From Halomonas sp. LBP4 (GTDB taxonomy: Bacteria; Pseudomonadota; Gammaproteobacteria; Pseudomonadales; Halomonadaceae): 64,000 nucleotides of DNA. A program made the translations under genes and the position numbers. The notes below the pieces were generated by a model. That model did not search any database, was not told where the DNA came from, and saw only the letters and a list, made by a program, of their open reading frames with translations. Location: positions 953,048-1,017,047 of the forward strand of contig NZ_PDOG01000001.1 of the NCBI RefSeq assembly GCF_003202205.1. Reading direction: 5' to 3'. This document shows, piece by piece, positions 1-7,755 of this stretch (position 1 is its first letter; every line of letters starts with the position of its first letter).

Positions 1-2
1 GG

Positions 3-305
3 GTACGCCAGCTGCTGAAGCTGCGCGCCGACAGCGATACCCTGCGCCAGGGCGAGCAGCAATTGATCGCCCCCGAGGCGCTGCCCGAGGACGTCTTCGG
101 GGTGGTACGCCAGTCGGGCGGACAACGCCTGCTGTGCCTGGCCCATCTCGGCCAAGAGGGTGCGGCACGGGTGCGACTCGACGACCTGGTGCCCGGCGCC
201 AATGGCTGGTCGAGCCTGGCGCTGCCGGGCATGGCCACGCCGCAGCTGGAGGGCCGCGAGCTGGGCCTCGAACCCGGCCAGGCGACCTGGCTGGCCATCA
301 CCTGA
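3..305 (+). CDS. GH13-type sugar phosphorylase/glucosidase, C-terminal fragment
   Basis: This is an open frame that enters from the left edge and ends in TGA at 303-305, giving about 100 residues. It starts with a helical stretch (VRQLLKLRADSDTLRQGEQ) followed by short beta-rich strands (RLLCLAHLGQEG) and a closing WLAIT. That is the usual C-terminal all-beta domain of GH13 alpha-amylase-family enzymes such as sucrose or glucosylglycerate phosphorylases. The catalytic barrel lies outside the window, so the substrate cannot be read. A LacI-family regulator follows 122 bases downstream on the same strand, which fits a sugar-utilisation locus. The family call is moderately sure; the exact enzyme is not. 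Confidence 0.5.
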   Translation, partial: VRQLLKLRADSDTLRQGEQQLIAPEALPEDVFGVVRQSGGQRLLCLAHLGQEGAARVRLDDLVPGANGWSSLALPGMATPQLEGRELGLEPGQATWLAIT

Positions 306-370
306 GCCACCAGCGGTCGGCGGCTGCCTCGGCGCCGTCCGACCGACTGGCCCCTCGCCCCTCGATACGC

Positions 371-410
371 TATGCTAGGCTGCTAACTAAATCGTTAAAG
401 CTAACCACCC
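371..410 (+). promoter_or_regulatory. Candidate promoter/operator of the LacI-family gene
   Basis: An AT-rich island stands out in GC-rich DNA between the GH13 stop and the regulator's GTG start. It has a -10-like TATGCT at 371-376 and an AAATCGTT core at 389-396 between two CTAAC/GCTAA-like arms. LacI-family operators usually have a central CG in an AT-rich partial palindrome, so this is a plausible autoregulatory site. No convincing -35 is visible. Confidence 0.3.
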
Positions 411-426
411 GGAGCCGAGTCGTCCT

Positions 427-1479
427 GTGTCCCCCCCACGCCGTACCACCCTCAAGGACCTGGCGCGCGAGCTCGGTGTCTCCACGGCGACCATCTCCAA
501 CGCCTTCAATCGCCCCGACCAGCTCTCGCCGGCCCTGCGCGAGCGCATCCTCGGCGAGGCAAAGCGGCTGGGCTACCGGGGTCCCGATGCCAAGGCGCGC
601 AGCCTGCGTACCGGCCGCTCACGGATCATCGCGGTGGTGCTCGCCGAGAGCCTCACCTACAGCATCAACGATCCAGTGGCCAGCGAACTGCTGTCCGGCA
701 TCGCCGAGGTGCTGGATGCCCATGGCCATACCCTGCTGCTGCTCTCGGGTCGCCAGCACGTCTCCCAAGTGCCCGGCTCGGCGAGCATCGCCGACGGCTT
801 CATCGCCTACGGCCTGATGCCGCCAAGCCTGATGGTCTCGGCCGACCTGCCCGCCCAGCGCCCCCTGGTGGCCATCGACTTCAGCCCTGCAGGCTACCCC
901 ACCGTGCATATCGACAACGAACCGGCCAGCTACATGATCGCCCGGTATGCCCTGCGCACCCCGGCGCGCCGGCCGGCGCTCGTCAGTCTCCGGCTCACCG
1001 CCGAGCCCTGCAATGGCCGCATCACCGAGGAGCACACCCTGCTCCCTCCCGAGAGCAGCATCACCCGTTCACGATTGGCAGGTTTCCATCGGGCCCTCGA
1101 GGAACGGGGTTTCACACCCTCGGACGCGCCCATGTGGAATATCGAGGAGAATACCTTCGAGGTATGCGCCCCGGTGCTCGAGGAGATCCTCGACCTGCCC
1201 GACGACGAGCGACCCGACCTGCTGCTGTGCATGTCGGATCGCATCGCCCTCACCGCCCTCACCCTGGCCGAGCAGCGCGGCCTGCGCATCCCCGAGGACC
1301 TGCGCCTCACCGGCTTCGACGGCATTGCCGAGGGCCAGTACCGGGCCCCGCGGTTGACCACGGTGCGCCAGGACAGCGTCGAGAAGGGCCGCATCGCCGC
1401 GCGCATGATCCTCGGCCTGGCGCCCTCCGAGTCGACCCTGCTGCCCACCACGCTGATCGTCGGCGACACCGCGCCCTGA
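427..1479 (+). CDS. LacI-family transcriptional regulator
   Basis: A 350-residue protein starting at GTG. Residues about 8-55 form the LacI helix-turn-helix and hinge (TLKDLARELGVSTATISNAF, then RSLRTGRSRIIAVVL). The rest is a periplasmic-binding-protein-like effector domain ending in the typical D.LRLTGFDG...LTTVRQD region. Length and order match the family. It lies just downstream of a GH13-type enzyme, so a sugar or compatible-solute glucoside is the likely effector, but that is inference. The GTG has no strong Shine-Dalgarno; no better in-frame start exists upstream of the HTH. Confidence 0.85.
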   Translation: MSPPRRTTLKDLARELGVSTATISNAFNRPDQLSPALRERILGEAKRLGYRGPDAKARSLRTGRSRIIAVVLAESLTYSINDPVASELLSGIAEVLDAHGHTLLLLSGRQHVSQVPGSASIADGFIAYGLMPPSLMVSADLPAQRPLVAIDFSPAGYPTVHIDNEPASYMIARYALRTPARRPALVSLRLTAEPCNGRITEEHTLLPPESSITRSRLAGFHRALEERGFTPSDAPMWNIEENTFEVCAPVLEEILDLPDDERPDLLLCMSDRIALTALTLAEQRGLRIPEDLRLTGFDGIAEGQYRAPRLTTVRQDSVEKGRIAARMILGLAPSESTLLPTTLIVGDTAP

Positions 1480-1507
1480 GGTTGGCCGGCCCCTGCTTGC
1501 CGGCGCT

Positions 1508-1545
1508 TGCACCTTGCTTGCACAGTGCCTGACCAATGGCTGCAT
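1508..1545 (+). promoter_or_regulatory. Phased TGCA repeats upstream of the BaeS-like kinase gene
   Basis: TGCAC occurs at 1508 and 1519, exactly 11 bp apart, inside two CTTGCAC copies, and TGCAT occurs at 1541, a further 22 bp on. The same word with the same 11-bp phase recurs before the Spy-like gene at 3781-3818. Tandem direct repeats with a helical-turn pitch are the usual target of OmpR/PhoB-family regulators. The BaeR-like protein encoded here is the obvious candidate, giving autoregulation. Confidence 0.5.
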
Positions 1546-1592
1546 CGCCTTCGGCGATGCTGTGGTCTCCGTTCTTCCGTCTCGAGTCGCCC

Positions 1593-3038
1593 ATGAGCCC
1601 CCGCCTCCCCCGTCCCGCCGTGTCCCGCCTGGGCATCAAGCTGTTCGTGATCATCCTGGTGGTCAACGTGGTCATCTCGGTGCTGGTCTTCCTGGCGGTG
1701 TCACGCAGCCTCGACCGCGGCTTCATCGAATACCTCGACACCACCCAGACCAACCGCGCCGAGACCCTGGCCGAGGGCCTCGGTGAGGAGTGGGCCCGGC
1801 GCGGCGACTGGCAGTGGTTGCGCGCATCTCCCTCCGCCTGGCACCGGCTGGTCCGTCAGCAGCTATGGCCGGGCGAAGGGCCGCCGCCCCAGGGCTTCGA
1901 GCGCCGCCTGGGCGATGCCAGTAACTTCGTGCTCCACGACGCCCGCGGCCTGCCGGTGATCGGCCTGCCCCCGGCGCCGCCCGACGAGCATGCCCCACCC
2001 CCCGAACTACGCTGGCTGCCCATCGAATACGACGGCGAGCGGGTCGGCACCCTGGGCTATCGTCCCCCCGAGCAGCTGATGGCGCGCATGGACCGCATCT
2101 TCCTGGCGCGTCAGCAGCGCAACCTGACGATCATTGTCGGCTCCCTGGGCATCGCCTCGCTGCTGCTGGCCGGTGGTCTCTCCTGGTGGCTCGGCCGGCG
2201 CACCCGCAGCATGGCGCTGGCCACCCGGCGCCTCACCGAGGGCGACTACAGCATCCGCCTGCCCGAGCGGGGCCGCGACGAGCTCTCGCGGCTGGCCCAC
2301 GACTTCAACGTCCTGGCCGGCACCCTGGAGGCCAGCCGAGCGGCGCGCTCCCGCTGGGTCTCCGACATCGCCCACGAGCTGCGCACCCCGCTCGCCGTGC
2401 TGCGTGGCGAGATCGAGGCGATGCAGGACGGCATCCGAGCCCTGGACCAGGACAACCTCCACTCCCTCTCCCAGGAGGTGGGCCAGCTCGAGCGCCTGGT
2501 GGCCGACCTGCGGCTGCTCTCCCAGAGCGACGCCGGCGCCCTCGAGGTCCAGCTCGCCCCCCTGGATCTGGCCGAGAGCCTCGCAAGCCGGCTGGAGGAA
2601 GCCCACGGCTGGCTCGACGACAGCGGCATCACCCTCGAGACCGAGATCTCCGGCAAGGCCTGGATCCGCGGCGACATCCAGCGCCTGCGCCAATTGTGGA
2701 ACAACCTGCTCGACAACACCTGCGCCTACACGCACGCCCCCGGCCGGCTCCGGGTGAGCGTGCAGCCACTGACGGACAGGGTCCGGGTGACCTGGGAGGA
2801 CAGCGCACCGGGCGTACCGCCACCGGAACTGCCGCGGCTGACCGAGCGACTCTACCGGGTCGAAGGCTCGCGCAGCCGCGCCAGCGGCGGCAGCGGTCTG
2901 GGGCTCTCCATCGCCACCGCGCTGGTCAAGGCCCATGGCGGACGCATGATGGCCTCGCCATCGTCGCTCGGTGGGTTATGCTGGATACTGGAGTTTCCGG
3001 CACTCGACGCCCCGGGATTCAGGGAGAAACATGCATGA
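1593..3038 (+). CDS. baeS: BaeS-like envelope-stress sensor histidine kinase
   Basis: An inner-membrane sensor kinase of 481 residues from ATG 1593; an upstream in-frame ATG at 1536 would add 19 unlikely residues. TM1 is at about residues 14-37, a periplasmic loop at 40-170, TM2 at about 178-200, then HAMP. HisKA has SDIAHELRTPLAVL with phospho-acceptor H261. HATPase has the N box NLLDNTCAYT (about 371-380), the G1 region EDSAPGV and the G2 box GSGLGLSI. The stop overlaps the response-regulator start as ATGA (3035-3038), so the two are co-translated. BaeSR senses envelope damage in enterics. The Spy-like gene downstream supports that role here, but the stimulus is not shown by sequence. Confidence 0.85.
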   Translation: MSPRLPRPAVSRLGIKLFVIILVVNVVISVLVFLAVSRSLDRGFIEYLDTTQTNRAETLAEGLGEEWARRGDWQWLRASPSAWHRLVRQQLWPGEGPPPQGFERRLGDASNFVLHDARGLPVIGLPPAPPDEHAPPPELRWLPIEYDGERVGTLGYRPPEQLMARMDRIFLARQQRNLTIIVGSLGIASLLLAGGLSWWLGRRTRSMALATRRLTEGDYSIRLPERGRDELSRLAHDFNVLAGTLEASRAARSRWVSDIAHELRTPLAVLRGEIEAMQDGIRALDQDNLHSLSQEVGQLERLVADLRLLSQSDAGALEVQLAPLDLAESLASRLEEAHGWLDDSGITLETEISGKAWIRGDIQRLRQLWNNLLDNTCAYTHAPGRLRVSVQPLTDRVRVTWEDSAPGVPPPELPRLTERLYRVEGSRSRASGGSGLGLSIATALVKAHGGRMMASPSSLGGLCWILEFPALDAPGFREKHA

Positions 3039-3754
3039 ACCACCACGACACCCCACCGGACACCATCCTGATCGTCGAGGACGAGCCCAAGATCGCCCGG
3101 CTGGTGGCCGACTACCTGGAGGGCAACGGCTTCGCCACCCGGCACCTCGACCATGGCGATGCGGTGCTGCCCTGGCTCGAACACGCCAGGGAGGACAACG
3201 CAGCACCCGACCTGGTGTTGCTCGACCTGATGCTGCCGGGCACCGACGGCCTGACCCTGTGCCGCGAGATCCGCCAGCGCTGGCCGCGGCTGCCGGTGAT
3301 CATGCTCACCGCACGGGTCGAGGAGGTGGACCGCCTGCTGGGCCTCGAACTCGGCGCCGACGACTACATCTGCAAGCCCTTCAGCCCGCGGGAAGTCGTG
3401 GCCAGGGTCAAGGCGGTGCTGCGCCGCAGCCGGGCGGCCCTGGCCCCCGCCACCACGACCGGCAGTGACCTGGTGCTTGACGACGATGGCTGGCGGGCAC
3501 TGGCCGACGGCCAGGACCTGGGCCTGACCGCGGTGGAGTTCCAGCTGCTGCGGGTGATGATGCACGCCCCCGGCCGGATCTTCTCCCGCGACCAGTTGAT
3601 GGATCACATGTACCGCGACCACCGCATCGTCTCCGAGCGCACCGTGGACAGCCACATCAAGAAGCTGCGCAAGAAGATCGGCGAGGTATGGCCGGAGCGG
3701 GAGATCATTCGCTCGGTCTATGGCGTGGGCTACAAGTACCAGCCGGAGGAGTAG
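3035..3754 (+). CDS. baeR: BaeR-like OmpR-family response regulator
   Basis: A 239-residue regulator. The receiver domain (about 10-125) keeps the acidic pair E15/D16, phospho-acceptor D64 in LLDLMLPG, and the lysine in DDYICKPFSP. The C-terminal winged helix (about 140-237) ends with the typical ERTVDSHIKKLRKKIG and SVYGVGYKY motifs. It overlaps the kinase gene by 4 bases. It probably binds the 11-bp phased TGCA repeats found before this operon and before the downstream Spy-like gene. The BaeR label rests on partner and neighbour; CpxR or RstA subfamilies are alternatives. Confidence 0.87.
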   Translation: MNHHDTPPDTILIVEDEPKIARLVADYLEGNGFATRHLDHGDAVLPWLEHAREDNAAPDLVLLDLMLPGTDGLTLCREIRQRWPRLPVIMLTARVEEVDRLLGLELGADDYICKPFSPREVVARVKAVLRRSRAALAPATTTGSDLVLDDDGWRALADGQDLGLTAVEFQLLRVMMHAPGRIFSRDQLMDHMYRDHRIVSERTVDSHIKKLRKKIGEVWPEREIIRSVYGVGYKYQPEE

Positions 3755-3780
3755 CCGGCCGCCCGGCCCCGGGCGGCCGA

Positions 3781-3818
3781 TGCACGGCCTTTGCACCTTC
3801 GCTGCATGCCCCTTGCAC
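3781..3818 (+). promoter_or_regulatory. Four TGCA repeats at 11-bp pitch upstream of the Spy-like gene
   Basis: TGCAC starts at 3781, 3792 and 3814, and TGCAT at 3803, so four copies follow each other at exactly 11 bp. This mirrors the array upstream of the baeS-like gene. It looks like a multi-subunit OmpR-family operator and links the two-component system to the periplasmic protein it precedes. Confidence 0.55.
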
Positions 3819-3870
3819 GGCGGCGGGCGAGACTGCCATTGTCAACTCAAGCCCTTCCAGGAGTGCCACC

Positions 3871-4581
3871 ATGAACATCTCCCTCTCCCGCAAGCTGCTG
3901 CTGCCCGCCCTGCTCGCCGTCGCCATCGCCCCGCTGGCGCTTTCCGCCACCGCCGGCCCCCAAGGTGAAGGGCGCCCGGCCGGGTACGAGCAGTACCAGG
4001 AACAGCGCGAGGCCAAGCGCCAGGCGCTGTTCGAGCGCGCCGGCCTCGACGAGGCCACCCGCGAGGCCCTGGAAGAAGCCCACAACGAACACCGTCAGGC
4101 CATGCGCGAGCTGCACCGGGAGCACCGTGAGCGCCTCGATGGAATCCTCGACGAGGAGCAGCGCGAGGCCCTCGCGGAGGCGCGCCGCGAGATGCACGAG
4201 GAGCATCGCAGCGAGTGGCGCGAGAGCCGTCGCGCCGCCATGCAGGAGCGCCTCGAGGCGCTGGTCGACGGCTGGGAGCTCAGCGACGAGGAGCGCGAGG
4301 CCCTGCGCGAGGCCCGCGAGTCGATCTACGCCGACCTCGAGGCGCTACGTGGCCGGGACTTCGACTCCCGGGAAGAGCGTCGCACCGCCATGCGGGAAAT
4401 GCGTGAACAGCACCAGGCCAGTCTGGCCGAACTGCTCAGCGATGAGCAGCTCGAGGAGCTCAAGGCCGCCTTGAAGCCGCACGGCGGAAAGGCCCATGGC
4501 AAGCGCCACGGCCATTACCACCACGACCATCACTGGGGTGACGACAAGCACGCTGAAAAGGATGAGGACCGCAACGACTGA
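3871..4581 (+). CDS. Spy/CpxP-like periplasmic protein with histidine-rich tail
   Basis: A 236-residue protein with a clear signal peptide (MNISLSRKLLLPALLAVAIA..., cleavage near ATAGP). The mature part is almost all charged helix rich in Glu and Arg, with repeated units of the LTxxQ/Spy type (LDEATREALEEAHNEHRQAM, SDEEREALREARE, LSDEQLEEL). This suggests a duplicated Spy-like chaperone, longer than the roughly 160 residues of E. coli Spy. The last 35 residues carry nine histidines (HGHYHHDHH), a probable metal-binding tail. The ribosome site CCAGGAG ends 7 bases before ATG 3871. It sits right after baeSR behind a shared operator pattern, so it is probably part of that stress regulon. Confidence 0.75.
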   Translation: MNISLSRKLLLPALLAVAIAPLALSATAGPQGEGRPAGYEQYQEQREAKRQALFERAGLDEATREALEEAHNEHRQAMRELHREHRERLDGILDEEQREALAEARREMHEEHRSEWRESRRAAMQERLEALVDGWELSDEEREALREARESIYADLEALRGRDFDSREERRTAMREMREQHQASLAELLSDEQLEELKAALKPHGGKAHGKRHGHYHHDHHWGDDKHAEKDEDRND

Positions 4582-4609
4582 CCTGCCCGGCGCTTCCTGC
4601 GTTCGCCCC

Positions 4610-4635
4610 GGCCCGACCTCCGTGTCGGGCCTTTT
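4610..4635 (+). terminator. Rho-independent terminator after the Spy-like gene
   Basis: An 8-bp perfect stem GGCCCGAC (4610-4617) and GTCGGGCC (4624-4631), with a 6-base loop, is followed directly by TTTT. It lies 29 bases after the stop codon. Confidence 0.85.
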
Positions 4636-4806
4636 CGTGTGCCGACGCCGCCAGTTGTATGACACGCCCGGCAGCCAGAAGACGATGCCGGGGAAATTGT
4701 GTTGTAGAGGATCGCCACGACCACCAGCAGCCTGGCACTCCCCGGGCCGGCTGCCACCCTGCCTCCAACCCAGGGTTGCAGCCGACAGCAGAAGCGCGTA
4801 TTTTAT

Positions 4807-4822
4807 TTGAACGATCAATCAA
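4807..4822 (-). promoter_or_regulatory. BetI-like operator, distal copy
   Basis: Read on the minus strand this is TTGATTGATCGTTCAA. It differs from the proximal site at 4917-4932 only in the two central variable bases and lies in the opposite orientation. It resembles the palindromic sites bound by the TetR-family choline regulator BetI. The region 4636-5037 holds no other gene that I can support. Confidence 0.5.
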
Positions 4823-4908
4823 TAAAAATCATTATGCCGACCATTCATCCCGTCTCATGTCCAGCGGCGACATTCGAGGGTCCGGGGCTAGCCAAGGCGT
4901 ACCGATTG

Positions 4909-4944
4909 ACGTTATTTTGATTGTGCGTTCAATCAAAATAACGT
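4909..4944 (+). promoter_or_regulatory. BetI-like operator within a 15-bp perfect inverted repeat
   Basis: ACGTTATTTTGATTG (4909-4923) and CAATCAAAATAACGT (4930-4944) are perfect reverse complements around a 6-base centre. The core at 4917-4932 reads TTGATTGTGCGTTCAA and matches the distal site. Placed 94 bases before the betT start, it is a likely BetI operator. It may instead work as an RNA hairpin if transcription starts upstream. Confidence 0.6.
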
Positions 4945-5037
4945 TCCAGCACCTTCGAACGCCCGCACGACAGCCCTGCCCACCCGTTGCCCGACGGCGT
5001 GAGACTCGACATCAACAACATTCAGGGAGTCAGCCCC

Positions 5038-7086
5038 ATGGCGCATGACATTACCCACCCCGAACGACGGGATCGTCTCAATCCGGCCGTGTTCCACGGT
5101 TCGGTTGCCGGCATCCTGGTCTTCCTCGTACTGACCATGCTCTTCACCGAGCAGGCCGGTGCCTTCTTCGATGCCGGCCTGGCCTGGGTCAGCGAGACCT
5201 TCGGCTGGTACTACATGCTGGCGGTCGTGGCCTACCTGGTCTTCGTGATCGCCATCGGCGCCTCGCGCTTCGGCAGCATCCGCCTCGGCCCCGACCACTC
5301 GCGGCCGGAATTCTCGCTGCTCTCCTGGTCGGCGATGCTGTTCGCCGCCGGCATCGGCATCGACCTGCTGTTCTTCAGCGTCGCCGAGCCGGTGGCCCAC
5401 TACCTGGCGCCGCCGGACATGACCCCGGAGAGCCAGGAGGCGATGCGCGCCGCCGTGGTCCAGACCTTCATGCACTGGGGGCTCTCCGGCTGGGGACTCT
5501 ACGTGCTGATGGGCATGGCCCTGGCCTACTTCAGCTATCGTCATCGCCTGCCGCTGGCCATCCGCAGCGCCCTCTATCCCCTGCTCGGCAAGCGCATCCA
5601 CGGCCCCATCGGCAATGCCGTGGACATCACCGCGGTGATCTCCACGGTATTCGGCATCGCCACCAGCCTGGGCATCGGCGTGATGCAGCTCAACTACGGC
5701 CTCGCCTACATGTTCGACGTGCCGGAAAGCCTCTCGGTGCAGGTCATCCTGATCGCCCTGGTGGTAGTGCTGGCGACGATCTCGGTGGTCAGCGGCGTGG
5801 AGAAGGGCATCCGCCGCCTCTCCGAGTTCAACATGCTGCTGGCACTGGCGCTGCTGCTGTTCGTGCTCTTCCAGGGCCACACCCTGAAGCTGCTCGACAT
5901 GGTGGTGAACAATGCCGGCGACTACTTCTCGGGCTTCGTGGCCAAGAGCTTCGACACCTACGCCTTCGCCGGCGACGCGGCCAACGAGTGGAAGATGTGG
6001 TGGACGATCTTCTTCTGGGGCTGGTGGATCGCCTGGACGCCCTTCGTCGGCCTGTTCCTGGCGCGCATATCCCGTGGGCGTACCATCCGCGAGTTCGTCG
6101 CCGGTGCCCTGTTCATTCCGCTGGCCTTCATGATGGTGTGGATGTCGGTGTTCGGTAACAGCGGCATCGACCTGGTCGCCAATCAGGGTATCGTCGAGCT
6201 CGGCGAACAGGCGCTGAACACGCCGCAGACCACCATGTACACCCTGCTCGAGCACTACCCCTGGGTCGGACTCACCGCCGCCGTGGTCACGGTGCTGGGC
6301 ATCGTCTTCTTCGTCACCTCGGCGGACTCCGGCGCCCTGGTGCTGGCCAACTTCACCTCGATCCTGTCCGACGTGAACCACGACGCCCCGGTGCGCCTGC
6401 GCATCTTCTGGTCGGTGGTGATCGGCCTGATCACCGTCGCCCTGCTGATGGCCGGCGGCCTGGCCGCCCTGCAGAGCGCCGTGGTGATCACCGCCCTGCC
6501 CTTCTCGCTGGTGATCTTCGCGATCATGGTCGGCATGTACAAGGCACTGAAGCTGGAGGGTCGAAAGGCCGATGCCCGTCGTCGCGTCTCCGGCACCGCC
6601 CCGGGCGGCGACTGGCGCGAGCGCCTCGACCGCGCCCTGGACACCTCGACCCGGGCCGGCGCCGCCGCCACCATCGAGCACGCCATCCACCCGGCGCTGA
6701 CGCAGTTCGCCCAGGAGCTGGAGAGCCGCGGCCAGGAGGCCACGGTGACCGAGGAGCCGCTCGAGGGCGAGCCCCTGCCGAGCCTGACCCTGCAGGTGCA
6801 ACTGGAGAATGCCGCCAGCTTCGTCTATCAGGTCTGCCCGCACCGCATGCGTACGCCGAGCTTCCTGCCGGTGGATGACGACTACTATGTGCGGCTGGAC
6901 GTCTACCTGGCCGAGGGCGGCACCGGCCAGGACCTCAACGGTTATACCCGCGGCCAGGTGATCGGTGACGTGCTCTCGGAGTACGAGCGCCACCTGCACT
7001 TCCTGGCGCTGACCGACGAGGGCGGCAACGTCCAGGCCATGCCCGGCGCCGTGGGCGAACCACCCGTCGAGGCCACCCAGGCCTGA
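5038..7086 (+). CDS. betT: BCCT-family choline transporter, BetT class
   Basis: A 682-residue sodium- or proton-coupled BCCT carrier of the inner membrane, with about 12 membrane helices. Visible signatures are GAGIGIDLLFFSVAEP, the conserved tryptophan region FFWGWWIAWTPFVGLFLARISRGRT, and FFVTSADSGALVLA. Residues after about 510 form a hydrophilic C-terminal domain of around 170 residues. This tail is typical of BetT, which senses osmotic strength through it, and is absent in OpuD/BetL. ATG 5038 follows CAGGGAG at 5023-5029. Two BetI-like palindromes lie upstream. The betIBA genes are not next to it, so the regulator must be encoded elsewhere. It probably supplies choline for glycine betaine synthesis. 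Confidence 0.9.
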   Translation: MAHDITHPERRDRLNPAVFHGSVAGILVFLVLTMLFTEQAGAFFDAGLAWVSETFGWYYMLAVVAYLVFVIAIGASRFGSIRLGPDHSRPEFSLLSWSAMLFAAGIGIDLLFFSVAEPVAHYLAPPDMTPESQEAMRAAVVQTFMHWGLSGWGLYVLMGMALAYFSYRHRLPLAIRSALYPLLGKRIHGPIGNAVDITAVISTVFGIATSLGIGVMQLNYGLAYMFDVPESLSVQVILIALVVVLATISVVSGVEKGIRRLSEFNMLLALALLLFVLFQGHTLKLLDMVVNNAGDYFSGFVAKSFDTYAFAGDAANEWKMWWTIFFWGWWIAWTPFVGLFLARISRGRTIREFVAGALFIPLAFMMVWMSVFGNSGIDLVANQGIVELGEQALNTPQTTMYTLLEHYPWVGLTAAVVTVLGIVFFVTSADSGALVLANFTSILSDVNHDAPVRLRIFWSVVIGLITVALLMAGGLAALQSAVVITALPFSLVIFAIMVGMYKALKLEGRKADARRRVSGTAPGGDWRERLDRALDTSTRAGAAATIEHAIHPALTQFAQELESRGQEATVTEEPLEGEPLPSLTLQVQLENAASFVYQVCPHRMRTPSFLPVDDDYYVRLDVYLAEGGTGQDLNGYTRGQVIGDVLSEYERHLHFLALTDEGGNVQAMPGAVGEPPVEATQA

Positions 7087-7112
7087 GCCGCGGCTCGTTC
7101 CCTCCTGCGATA

Positions 7113-7138
7113 ACGGCGACGCCCCCGGGCGTCGCCGT
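7113..7138 (+). terminator. Stem-loop terminator after betT
   Basis: A 12-bp perfect stem, ACGGCGACGCCC (7113-7124) and GGGCGTCGCCGT (7127-7138), has a 2-base gap between the arms. There is no clear T-run, so it may be a weak or Rho-assisted end. Confidence 0.6.
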
Positions 7139-7319
7139 CTGTCGTCAGGGACGCGGCAACTGCCTGTGACCAGGCGTCCTCTCCGACCACACCCAGGGCG
7201 TGATCTGGCTGGGACACAGTAGGGTATCTTCATCGGCGACTGATTGGCAGCATCGCACGAGACACTGCCAGGCCTCGACTAGACTGAGAGCCATCTACCG
7301 CTCATGGAGCGAAACGACT

Positions 7320-7559
7320 ATGAGTAACCGATTCATCGAGGTCATCACCGACTATCCCACCACCGAGGAAGAGTACGTCCTGCTGCTGCATCTCGACCAG
7401 ATCGCGCAGATTCGTCCCGAGATCGAGGCGGAAAACGAGCCGCGCCACGAGCCGGTGGCCGTGGTCACCCTGACCAGCGGCGAGATGGTGATCCTCAAGA
7501 ACAGCTTCAAGAGTGTGGTCAAGCGGCTCTCCGAGGCGAAGATGGTGATGCGGCCCTGA
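7320..7559 (+). CDS. Small FlbD-like conserved protein
   Basis: A 79-residue soluble protein. The second half (PVAVVTLTSGEMVILKNSFKSVVKRL) follows the FlbD pattern of a beta-hairpin with TLTSG, a V/I-rich strand and a helix with V..R. The first half (FIEVITDYPTTEEEYVLLLHLDQIAQI) also fits, with an insert between the two parts. FlbD acts in swarming and flagellar regulation in some bacteria, but no flagellar genes are near, so I give only fold similarity. It has its own intergenic space on both sides. Confidence 0.55.
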   Translation: MSNRFIEVITDYPTTEEEYVLLLHLDQIAQIRPEIEAENEPRHEPVAVVTLTSGEMVILKNSFKSVVKRLSEAKMVMRP

Positions 7560-7608
7560 GCGCTCGCCCCTGTGGCCTGACGCCCTATCTCCAACAAGCG
7601 CAGCGGGG

Positions 7609-7650
7609 GCTCACCGGCTATCGCCATGAACAAGGCAATTGCCGGTGAGC
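7609..7650 (+). repeat. Long intergenic inverted repeat
   Basis: GCTCACCGGC (7609-7618) pairs perfectly with GCCGGTGAGC (7641-7650) across 22 bases. It lies in the converging gap between the FlbD-like gene and uspA, before the stronger hairpin at 7696. Its role is unknown; it may help end transcription. Confidence 0.4.
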
Positions 7651-7695
7651 GGGCGTCCTCTCCGGCCCCCGCACCGCTTGGGTGCATGACGCCCC

Positions 7696-7719
7696 ACGGC
7701 GACGCTCAGGCGTCGCCGT
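7696..7719. terminator. Bidirectional stem-loop between converging genes
   Basis: A perfect 10-bp stem ACGGCGACGC/GCGTCGCCGT with a TCAG loop lies between the stop of the plus-strand FlbD-like gene and the end of the minus-strand uspA gene. It shares the stem word ACGGCGACGC with the hairpin after betT. Confidence 0.6.
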
Positions 7720-7755
7720 GTACAGGCAGCAGGCCCTCATCCACCCTTGCTGATC

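Noticed and set aside
4909..4944. The 15-bp inverted repeat before betT as a terminator
   Set aside because: It is AT-rich, has no following T-run, and its core repeats a BetI-like operator found in the opposite orientation upstream.
4933..7233. A 766-codon open frame on the minus strand opposite betT
   Set aside because: High GC keeps the antisense frame open. It is rich in His, Gln, Gly and Asp, has no domain, and lies over a clear BCCT transporter with its own ribosome site.
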